From the NCBI GenBank assembly GCA_010279815.1, contig QEOQ01000486.1, positions 1 through 64,000 on the forward strand: a stretch of DNA of 64,000 nt, given 5' to 3'. The translations under genes were made by a program, and so were the position numbers. The DNA is from Brachionus plicatilis. Its lineage: Eukaryota > Rotifera > Eurotatoria > Ploima > Brachionidae. How positions within the stretch are numbered: the first letter of the stretch is position 1; every line of letters starts with the position of its first letter. The notes below the pieces were generated by a model. It saw only the letters and a list, made by a program, of their open reading frames with translations, searched no databases and was not told the DNA's origin. Below, in pieces: positions 55,966-64,000 of the stretch.

Positions 55966-57975
55966 TTATTTGATTAAAAATCTCAATTTTTCCATTTGCG
56001 CAGGTAAAAAAGTGATCATTTCCTTACAAGCCTGGTATTCATTGATCATTACTTCCATTGCAGTTTGATTGCCCACCTTGGCCTCTTTGTCACAGTAATC
56101 ACATATATAAGAATAGTTGTCCAATGTTTGCCTCAAATTTTCCAGCCTCTTGCTGGGCTCGACAGCGATCATTTTCGAGTAGAGCCTACCGAGATAGAAT
56201 TTGGCCAAAAGAGCAGGTCTGATATTATGGTCATCAAATTTTTCTGGCAAAAATTTTCTTTCCGGCTGAACTTTCATGGTGCCCAAAAATTTCTCAAAAT
56301 AATCTATAGATTTCAGCGCTAGTTGATTTATTTTGTTCACTGACTGGGCCGACTTTTCCCCACCGAGCTCATTTTTTTCCTTTTTCTCGCGGAAAATGTC
56401 TATTTTCAAATCCAACAACTCACTGTAAATAGTTCCAACATCGAACAGTAGCTGTCTTTTAATTCTCAAATAAAACTGTTCACTGAGCTCATCACAAATG
56501 GGCTGCAGCAAGTCCAATCTTCTCTTCTGCATCTTGCATTTTCTTTCCAAGTCTTCCTCAAAAAAAATCAAACACGAATACAATTCGCTCAAGTCCCGCG
56601 TTATCTCACAGTGGTCTGTCACATATCCATCTATCACAAACACTTGTTTTATCTCATTTAAAATTTTCTGAGCTTTTAGAAAAATTTCCTTAGCCTGACC
56701 AAAGTCCAAAGCAATGTTGGACGCAATGGCACTGCGTTCACACTTGTCCAAGTTGTAAATCTGAGTTGGCAAATTAAAGTGAAACTTGCTCGCTCTATCT
56801 CTTTCATTGATCAGACTGGTTTGATCAGGTTGTTCGGCAGATTTAAGCAGCTCTGTCCTTGATGCCCTGAGCAGCTCAATGCCGTACTTGGCCCAGCAGC
56901 GGCGAATACTGGCAGTTTGTTCCTTTAGCTTTTCCTTGTTCTCTGCGCCCTCTGAGCTGTTCAATTTGTCCAAAATGGCCTCGGCACAGCACAAACAGTG
57001 TCTGGCGGTGGCAAAGTCACACTCGCAAACATAGTACTGGGACAGCGCTGCGGCATGCGTTGCCCAATCCAGCGGGTTGAAAAGAACCCGCTCTTGGGGT
57101 TGTTCGTTCAAGTTTTTGCTTCTTAGAATTTCTTGGTATTCATCCGGGTTACCTTTGAGGCTGTCAATCACTTCATTGTGCTCGTCGATCTGACGCTGCA
57201 GGGTCAGTTGGCAAAAATTTGCCGAGCGCTCTTTTTCCTCCAATTTGCCGTAGATTTGCGCAAAAAAGAACAAGCTGTGGGTGTACAGGGCCTCGAAGTT
57301 GTCGCGTCTTTTTTTTAATGTCAAAATTTTGTTAAGACAGATCATTTCACTTGGATCAAAGGGAATTGTTCCAAATCTGCACTCGTCATCATTCAAAAAG
57401 TGTTTGTCCGATTTTACTCTGTAGCATTCGTAGATTTCCTCAATAGTTTGGATTAACTTGAGACATTTTTTGTGGTTGTTCCGCGAAGACCAAACAAATA
57501 CAAGTTCGTTGAAGGAGCTCAATTTTAAATTGTAAAAAAGTGGATTGTACTCTTCAATTGGACTGTTTGGATTCAAATCGTCCAGTTGTTTGACCAATTT
57601 TGACAGGATTTTTTCGCCAGCTTCAATTTCCTCAGTGTCAATGTAATTCTTGGCCAAATTGAACTCTAGTAGCTTCTCAATGAGGAACGATTTGCAGCTT
57701 TTGGAATATTTTGTTTGGCTTAATTGTTCGATTTTTGAGTGGTAGTATTCGTATTTTTCCAGCAAATGGGTCTGTTCTTTGGAGACTAGAAACTCGCTTC
57801 TGTCATCTATTGAAAGTGGTATTTGGTCATCCAATTGTTCCAGAAGAGTGGCTAGAATTTTGCGTGATTCATATTTGGTTTTGAACGGCTCTTCTTCCGG
57901 GTCCTTTAAAGACTCTACATAATAAAGATTTAAGTATTCGTGGTATTTTTGTTTTATTTTTTCTAAATCTTTCAT
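55966..57975 (-). CDS. KIFBP: KIF-binding protein (KBP / KIAA1279)
   Basis: TPR-like alpha-solenoid protein that binds kinesin motor domains (KIF1 and others) and blocks their microtubule attachment; needed for axon growth and mitochondrial transport in vertebrates. The intronless 669-aa frame matches the family from its N-terminus (ESLKDPEEEPFKTKYESRKI) through IDTEEIEAGEKILSKLVKQL, YTHSLFFFAQIYGKLEEKER, NPLDWATHAAALSQYYVCEC, ARHCLCCAEAILDKL, VIDGYVTDHCEITRDLSELY, EEDLERKCKMQKRRLDLLQP and IRPALLAKFYLGRLYSKMIA to ACKEMITFLPAQMEKLRFLI. It is slightly longer than the roughly 620 aa of the human protein because of charged inserts. The GC content is much higher than the flanks. The lack of introns in a gene this long contrasts with TOP3A and POLK. 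Confidence 0.95.
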   Translation of the reverse strand: MKDLEKIKQKYHEYLNLYYVESLKDPEEEPFKTKYESRKILATLLEQLDDQIPLSIDDRSEFLVSKEQTHLLEKYEYYHSKIEQLSQTKYSKSCKSFLIEKLLEFNLAKNYIDTEEIEAGEKILSKLVKQLDDLNPNSPIEEYNPLFYNLKLSSFNELVFVWSSRNNHKKCLKLIQTIEEIYECYRVKSDKHFLNDDECRFGTIPFDPSEMICLNKILTLKKRRDNFEALYTHSLFFFAQIYGKLEEKERSANFCQLTLQRQIDEHNEVIDSLKGNPDEYQEILRSKNLNEQPQERVLFNPLDWATHAAALSQYYVCECDFATARHCLCCAEAILDKLNSSEGAENKEKLKEQTASIRRCWAKYGIELLRASRTELLKSAEQPDQTSLINERDRASKFHFNLPTQIYNLDKCERSAIASNIALDFGQAKEIFLKAQKILNEIKQVFVIDGYVTDHCEITRDLSELYSCLIFFEEDLERKCKMQKRRLDLLQPICDELSEQFYLRIKRQLLFDVGTIYSELLDLKIDIFREKKEKNELGGEKSAQSVNKINQLALKSIDYFEKFLGTMKVQPERKFLPEKFDDHNIRPALLAKFYLGRLYSKMIAVEPSKRLENLRQTLDNYSYICDYCDKEAKVGNQTAMEVMINEYQACKEMITFLPAQMEKLRFLIK

Positions 57976-58435
57976 AATGTGTCTAAAAATTAAACCAAAA
58001 TTTTTTTTCTCATTTTTAATTCAAGGAGAAATTTGCTCAAAATTTAAGTTTAAATTGATTTGAATTAATTTAAAATATTCAAATTTATTAACATTTTAAT
58101 AACATTGACTTCATAATGTTGATTAAATATTTTTATGAATTTAAAATTTTTTTATTTAGGAGCAATGAAAAGTGTCATTTATGAAATTACGGGTGTTTTT
58201 GTTTTTGAATCTTTTTGAATAAAATTTTAAAAATTTTACAATTTCATCTAGAAAAAACTATAGTATATTTTGGAAATAAAATAAATATAATATTTGACTC
58301 TTGAATATCATTTAATAAAAATTAAAAAACAATTAAAATTTTTTCTTAATAAATGCAGAAATTCTGATTGATTTAAAAAATTTAGTTTTAATTTAAAAAT
58401 AATTCAAGATTGAAAATATCTGTTATGGTGTAAAA
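57976..58435. other. KIFBP upstream region
   Basis: AT-rich, presumably the KIFBP promoter; no TATA box or other site could be assigned. Confidence 0.4.
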
Positions 58436-58796
58436 AGGTGTTGTGAATTTAAATACAAATAGAACAAAAATTATTCATTTTTTGATAAATTAAAATTTAA
58501 ATTTATAAATAACATTAATAAAATACTGCAACATAGTTCAGCATGCTTTGTTGCACCTTGTTTACCGAAATTTAAATTTTATTTTATTTTTTTTAAGTTA
58601 ATCAAATCAATAATCAATTTAAATCTTGTTGGTGTTTTATTTTTGTCTTTTTTTACATCAGAAAAAATTTTTTGGTTGAAAAGGTGCAACAAAGTATGTT
58701 GCAGTATTTTTAGTAATATTATTTATAGACTTTAATTTTAATTTATTAAAAATTGAAGAATTTTTGTTTAATTTGTATTTGAATTTCACAATACCT
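58436..58796. repeat. Fold-back repeat family F2, complete copy
   Basis: About 360 bp with inverted arms of about 125 bp: GGTGTTGTGAATTTAAATAC at the left against GTATTTGAATTTCACAATAC at the right, and CTTTGTTGCACCTTG against AAGGTGCAACAAAG next to the loop. Non-coding; part of the same family lies at 52178-52335. Confidence 0.82.
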
Positions 58797-59753
58797 GCAA
58801 AAACGAATTTAAAAAAATATTAATTTATTACCTATTTATCTAGTTATTTTTAAAATTAATTTTTGGTTTTTCAGAATCTACAAACAATATCAAAACTGAC
58901 CTAAAATGGAAGGGAGACAAAGAAAACATATAAAATGTGAATCAAAAAAAAACAAAAATATAAGCTGAAATTTTGAATTTTGAATTTTTAAAAAAGTAAA
59001 CTAAAATAAAGTTAAATATCATTATTTTAGAAAAGAAAATGAAGCATAAAAAACAAAAATGAGACGAAAGCTCGAATGGAATTATACGAAAAAGATTAAT
59101 TTTGAGATCGAGCTTGAATCCCTTTTTTTCTAAAAATGACACTTTTATGTTTTAATTCGCTGTTTTTGTTTTTTTTAACTTGTTTTTTTTTTTTTTAATT
59201 TTTTTCAAGAAAAAGTTAATGTTTTATTAAAATTCAGAAAAAAACAAATATATGTGTTTGATAAAAGTTGAAAAAAAAATTTTTGTTTATGCTCAATTCA
59301 CTTTATACAATTCACTTTATACATTTTATTTCTTCAATCCTTACCCTCGAAAATGTATTTAAAAACATTAATTAGAAATAAATTTTTTCAATTAATTTAG
59401 ATAATGATTTTTTCTATTATTGTTGTTAATTTGTTAAAAATCATTTCAATCAAATTTTAAAATTTAAATATTCTAATTTTCCTTTTTGTTACAAAAAAAA
59501 AATAATTTTTTTAAATGAAAACACTAAAATTAAAATCAAAATTTAAACCTGAACAGATAATTTTCTTAAAACTGTTCATCTGCTTAACAAAAAAATTAAT
59601 AATTTAAATCAATTAAAGAGGAGCTCATTCCTTTCGAAAAAGTAAATTGAAATTAAATTAAAGAAAAATTTTATTGATCTAAAACAATATTTTTAAATAA
59701 AAAAAATTGAAAATGAACAATTAAGTTCGACTCTAAACAAGTGATTAAAAAAA
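58797..59753. other. Spacer between F2 and EOGT
   Basis: AT-rich, no gene recognised. A 66-codon Phe-rich minus-strand frame near 58942-59142 is low-complexity. Confidence 0.4.
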
Positions 59754-61488
59754 TTAAAGTTCGGATTTTTGTTCGGTCATTTTTGGATACTTTTTTCCTA
59801 ATTTTTCTCTATATTTTGGATGATTTTTGACATATTCTATCATTTTATTCACAATTCGAATAAATTCCTTAGTATCAAAAGAATAATTGGTGAACTTTTT
59901 ATGCGGTGTTCCTAATTGAGGATGTTTTCCGTCATCTTGAGGATACACTTTACTCTCGTTTTCCCAGGTAAAGTACTTAATGCCGCGCAAGCGAGCTAAA
60001 TCAGCGTAACAGTCCTTATCTTCACAATTATGGATCTCGAACACTGTTGCCCAATCTGGCAAAAAAAGCAAATGAGTCAAGCCAGAACCGTGCATACTCA
60101 TGAATATGTCACTGTTATGAGTGGTCTTTATTTGATCAACAAATGGCACATGTATATCGTAGGTCACTAATTTTAGTTCAATTTGTTTCCCCAGTTTTTT
60201 TCTAATTTCCTTCACAATTTGATCCTGATTTAAAATATTGCGGAACTGGGTGCCTCTAGCCAGGAATGTGATGCGAATTTTATCTTCTAATGGACCTTCT
60301 TGGCTAATTTTAAATCTATGCAATACATGTTCAGAAAAAGACCTTTAAAATTTTTTTTTAACTTTTAATAATTTAATGAATTTTAATTTCAGTCTAAAAT
60401 TTACCTGAAAAGGCCGGTGCCATGACAACCATAAATAAGCGGCATGTTATAGAAGAGGCCAAAGCGCATGCGAGCAAGAAACGAAAACACTGCATCTCTG
60501 AAGCATACCTGTGCAGAAAAAAATATTATTTAATATTTTTATTATTTATTAATTAATTTTAAAAAATTTTAAAAAATTTTATTAAATAAATTACTTTTTT
60601 TTTGTCATAGACTCTTATATGAATAGGTTTTTTGTTCGAGAATACTTTCCACATGTCACTAAAATAGCTCCAATAATCAGAGCCACTAGTGTCCCAGAAA
60701 ACAATGTTCACATTTTGTAGGAAAGAATTATTGGCATGTTGTGTCACATAAAGATTGATAAAATCACAGAAATGATGGTACATGTTCACACCAGCATCCA
60801 ATTTTATCAAAAAAGTTGGCTCGTTAACAACGATGTCACATTTTTTGTCATCTATTGGTTTAGTTTCGAACTCTTGAAACAGCTGTAGTTCAGAATACCA
60901 AGATTGAAGGGGGCTTTTGTGATCACCATTTTTTCTGAGTAGATCCGAGTCGAGCTTGCACCGACCACCTACTTGACCTTGCTTAAATATGTCCTCTCTA
61001 TATCTGTCATTCGAATATTTTGAATTCAAATCAGCAAAATCAAAAAAAATATTTTTCGCCCGACACATTCTCAAATGGTCCACACACTCTAGTTTGGAAT
61101 CGCCCGAGTTTTCCGGCTGGCAGTAGGTCTTCATTTCGCCAAGGCGTTCTTTTATGTAACCAAAGTCGCCTTGCTTCCAAAACAACTCAATTTGTTCCTG
61201 CTTGTCATTCACCCAGCCATTTGAGCTGCCTGGACATTCTGGCAAAAAAAGTCTATTTGACATTTTACAATTTTTTTCGTAGCCCCAACATTTGGTGGCG
61301 TTTTGCTGAGCGTGTTCTTTGTGTGGACAGAACTCTTCCTTGAGACATTTTTTTCTCAGACCAGGATTTGAATTAAAAAAATAAGGTATATGCTCATGGG
61401 GCAAATTGAGTTTTTGCCATATTTTTGACTGGCATTCAATTTGGTTAAAAAAATAGATTAATATCAAAATGTCAGACAAAAATTGCAT
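59754..61488 (-). CDS. EOGT: EGF domain-specific O-GlcNAc transferase
   Basis: ER-lumenal glycosyltransferase (GT61 family) that adds O-GlcNAc to Ser/Thr in EGF repeats of secreted and membrane proteins such as Notch. Three exons on the minus strand: about 60590-61488, 60411-60508 and 59754-60347. It opens with a signal peptide ([19 protein letters not shown]), then [33 protein letters not shown] and an [20 protein letters not shown] segment, the GT61 core ([34 protein letters not shown]) and the C-terminal [32 protein letters not shown], and [16 protein letters not shown]. The last four residues are KSEL, a weak KDEL-type ER retrieval signal. Total about 520 aa, in line with the family. Confidence 0.95.
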
Positions 61489-62895
61489 TTTTTAGACCCA
61501 AATCTAAAAATAAATTAAATAAAAAAAATCAAAAAAATTTTTTTATTATAATCATTTTTTTTCAAAATTTTTTTAAAAAAATTAGTCCTATTTTTGATGA
61601 AAAATTTAATGTTTGCAAGAAATTTAAGCTCTTTCAAACATAAATTATTATTGTCATGATTGTTTGAAAAAGTCCAATAATCAAGGCTAATGAGGATTTA
61701 GAATTAACTGTGTATCCATGAGACCCAAATTCGTGATTGAATAGAATTTTTGATCTTGAATAGAAAAAGCCTAGTTTTAGTAGGATTTTATTTTAAGGGG
61801 TCAATATTTCGGAAATACGTGGATTATTTGTGTTCGGATTAATTCTTTTTATGCTCCTAGCAAAAATATTTACCTATTTTCGATTTTAAACATAAAATTT
61901 TTGTCTATGTTTGTTTAAGGCTGTGTTACTTTGGTCTAAAGATTGTTTAATTAGCACTTGACCAAAAAATTCGAACACATTTAATTTAAATAAAATTTTT
62001 TAAAATTTATTCAAATTTATAATTTTCATTTGTTGACTTATATTGAAAAAATGTTTTTTTAACACTAGAAAAACAGGCTAAATTAAGCCATTCAAAATTT
62101 AAAAAAATTAATAAAATTATTTTTTTTCTTTATCCAAAATTAATTTTAATATAAGCAGACATTTAAAGTAAAACCTTGCAAACAAATCCGCTCTAATGGG
62201 ATGAAACACCCACCATAATCCAGTTTTTTTAATCATTTTTTCTATAGACTTGGCTTATAAAACGAAAATATTTTAAATCTTACTAATAAAATTTTTTATT
62301 TTTAATAAAGCTCCAATGTGTTTTAACAGTTTATTTCGTATGGTCTCACAAGATTCAAAATTTAATAAATTAACCAACAATCATGTAAAGCATGGCATCA
62401 TTTAATGCCAGCAGATAAAATTCGGTGAAACTTAATGTCAAATAAAACAATGTCCGAACTCCTGGTTATGGCCAAATGATGTTGAAGACGATTTTGCTCA
62501 TGCTATCGGTGGTTTTCATTCTGTCAAAGCGCTTTTCCCAAAGAGATAGGTTTACTTGTGATGGGTGAGAGTGATAAAAATTCTTAAATGGAGATGGAGC
62601 CATTTTTGTTTATTTTTTTTATTTTAAATCTGAAAAAATTTAATAGCAGCCTGGTCAAAATTTAATTATTTTTTGTATAAGTCTATTTATAAAAAAAAAA
62701 ATAATTTTTGAAACCCTGGTTCATCAGATATCTGTTATTTTTAAATTAAAAGAATTCAGTCATATTTTTTTTGATTTTTTTTCAAATTTTTTTAAACAAT
62801 TTAGCTAAAAAAATACCAGAAATTTCAAGTAAAACAATTTTTTTAGAAAAAAAATTGTCTCTTTATACTATTGAAGATTATTTTAGGCCATCATT
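61489..62895. other. Spacer upstream of EOGT
   Basis: Mostly AT-rich. A GC-richer stretch at 62440-62600 reads CPNSWLWPNDVEDDFAHAIG then GFHSVKALFPK on the plus strand for about 35 codons before stops; it may be a decayed coding fragment of unknown origin. Another mixed stretch at 61660-61860 shows nothing recognisable. Confidence 0.4.
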
Positions 62896-63165
62896 TAATG
62901 GACTGACAAAAAAATTCCTATTTTACTGACAAAAAAGACTAAATTTACTGACAAAAAAACTAAGCCAGGTGACAAACAAACTACTTCACTGATAATTAAA
63001 CTAATTGAGTGACAATTAAACTAACTGACTGACAGATAAACTAATTGACCGACAAATTAAATATTTTCGGGATGACAGATTAACCAAAAAATGGTGACTA
63101 ATTTAATTGATGACTAATGACTAATGAACACTAAACTAGGTGACAAACAAATTACTTCACTGATA
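62896..63165. repeat. Degenerate tandem repeat of about 20-24 bp
   Basis: Variants of ACTGACAAATTAAACTAATT recur about a dozen times (for example GACTGACAGATAAACTAATT and GAGTGACAATTAAACTAACT), and a longer block AGGTGACAAACAAA..TACTTCACTGATAA occurs twice, near 62966 and 63139. A similar string (ACTTGACAGATAAACACACG) stands at 40-60, at the start of the window. Confidence 0.75.
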
Positions 63166-63229
63166 ATTTTTTCAACTTTCATTTTTTTAGCTTATTTACT
63201 TTATTTTGATTCTTTTTTTTAACTCATTT

Positions 63230-63287
63230 NNNNNNNNNNNNNNNNNNNNNNNNNNNNNNNNNNNNNNNNNNNNNNNNNNNNNNNNNN
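63230..63287. other. Assembly gap (58 N)
   Basis: Undetermined bases; the reading frame on its right has no known start because of it. Confidence 0.99.
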
Positions 63288-63543
63288 TTCTGGTCCCGCG
63301 AATATTTTTGTACCGCGAATCCTTATGCGAAAGATGTCGTCAAAAAGGTCATATGACACATAAATGTACCATAGCTGAGAAATTGAAGTCGATAGAAAGA
63401 CAAAAAATTACAGGGAGCTCTATATAGAACAAGAAGAAATTCAAACAAACACTGATGAAAATGTGGATGAAATGCCAAAAACCCCAGAATATCAACCAAA
63501 TGCTACTATTTCTTCTTTTTTTCCTGCATCATCAAATATTTAA
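63288..63543 (+). pseudogene. Zinc-knuckle ORF fragment just upstream of a LINE 3' end
   Basis: From the gap the frame reads FLYRESLCERCRQKGHMTHK C, a CCHC zinc knuckle (C-x2-C-x4-H-x4-C), and ends at a TAG at about 63425. One base over, the sequence continues YIEQEEIQTNTDENVDEMPK and TPEYQPNATISSFFPASSNI to a TAA at 63541, so a one-base frameshift or a missed tiny intron separates the halves. Its position, 160 bp before a LINE-type 3' terminus, suggests it is the C-terminus of a retroelement ORF, gag-like or ORF2-terminal. Confidence 0.55.
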
Positions 63544-63701
63544 AATATGTATTCTGTTACTCTCTGTCAAAATTTATCTAATTTTAATTTTAATATTTAT
63601 CTACTTTTTAAGTTATATTATTTTAACTTTATTTTTTTCTTAATTTTTATTTTATTTTATTTAACTTTATTTTAATTTTTTATTTATTTTTTCTTATTTA
63701 A

Positions 63702-63754
63702 TCTGAAGGAGCTTTAGCTCGATACAGATATACAAATAAATAAATAAATAAATA
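63702..63754 (+). mobile_element. LINE 3' terminus with hairpin and AAAT tail
   Basis: TCTGAAGGAGCTTTAGCTCG followed by ATACAGATATAC and an (AAAT)n tail. GAGCTTTAGCTC folds into a short hairpin. The same end is found at 55828-55864 and 20148-20184 on the minus strand, which defines a recurrent retroelement 3' end. Confidence 0.75.
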
Positions 63755-63825
63755 CTTATCATATAAAACAATTTTCTCTTCCATATAAAGAAAAAAAATA
63801 AATACTTACCGATAAGAAATAAAAA

Positions 63826-64000
63826 ATGTCTAGCACTGAATCAGTAGTTCCCAATTTCAGTGAAGAGGACACAATGCTTGATATAGACCAAGAAGATGTA
63901 GAACGGCAAAAGAGGCAGACCAAAAAAACAAAAAGCAGCTCTGTTTTACCAAAATGATTGTGATTTGAGCAGTTCAGAAAATGAATCCGATCCCGAGCAA
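63826..64000 (+). CDS. Start of an AT-hook-containing ORF, frameshifted, cut by the window edge
   Basis: Begins MSSTESVVPNFSEEDTMLDI DQEDVE; then, one frame over, GKRGRPKKQKAALFYQNDCD LSSSENESDPEQ runs to the last base. GKRGRPKKQK is a good AT-hook. The acidic start and AT-hook would suit a transposon-encoded or chromatin protein; a one-base indel near 63905-63910 separates the halves, so it is broken or misassembled. Confidence 0.4.

Overview
The window is AT-rich nuclear DNA from an invertebrate animal. It encodes clear metazoan orthologues (TOP3A, a TMEM50 protein, ubiquitin, PTEN, DNA polymerase kappa, COX10, KIFBP, EOGT). Introns have GT-AG ends and most are only 44-70 bp; coding islands sit in very AT-rich spacers, and the standard genetic code fits every gene. 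The low GC, tiny introns and mobile-element mix would suit a monogonont rotifer such as Brachionus, but that assignment is inference and no species marker was seen. Two runs of N (52501-52902 and 63230-63287) are assembly gaps.

Layout. 0.6-6.3 kb: TOP3A (minus) and a four-pass TMEM50 protein (plus). 7.9-18.8 kb: the most distinctive locus, a tandem family of three spliced plus-strand genes. Each encodes a signal peptide, MAM-like extracellular modules, a Ser/Thr-rich mucin-like stalk, one membrane helix and a short tail. Copy 1 carries a dead mariner element inserted inside its stop codon; copy 2 has an in-frame stop in a symmetric exon; copy 3 has a hAT-type MITE in an intron. 19-21.5 kb: a broken MULE/FLYWCH fragment and a single-unit ubiquitin gene with a TATA box and an array of heat-shock elements. 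22-26.5 kb: several fold-back elements. 26.6-28.1 kb: four identical tRNA-Leu(CAG) genes. 30.2-37.4 kb: PTEN and POLK, same strand, about 300 bp apart, with MITEs in their introns.

40-46 kb: an unrecognised 696-aa single-exon protein, a proline-rich EF-hand protein with a TATA promoter, and a possible small secreted peptide gene. 46.2-48.3 kb: COX10 (heme A synthesis for cytochrome c oxidase). 49-55.5 kb: three LINE remnants, one split by a 609-bp element with a 10-bp target duplication, around a small secreted cysteine-rich protein with an IL-17-like cysteine pattern. 56-61.5 kb: KIFBP and EOGT. 62.9-64 kb: a degenerate tandem repeat, a LINE 3' end with a zinc knuckle, and the start of an AT-hook ORF.

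The conserved housekeeping genes look like independent neighbours rather than a pathway cluster. The units with internal logic are the MAM-like/mucin cell-surface family and the layered mobile elements, several of whose boundaries and target duplications can be read to the base. Gene models below were spliced by eye; where exon coordinates are given they keep frame, but none has transcript support here.
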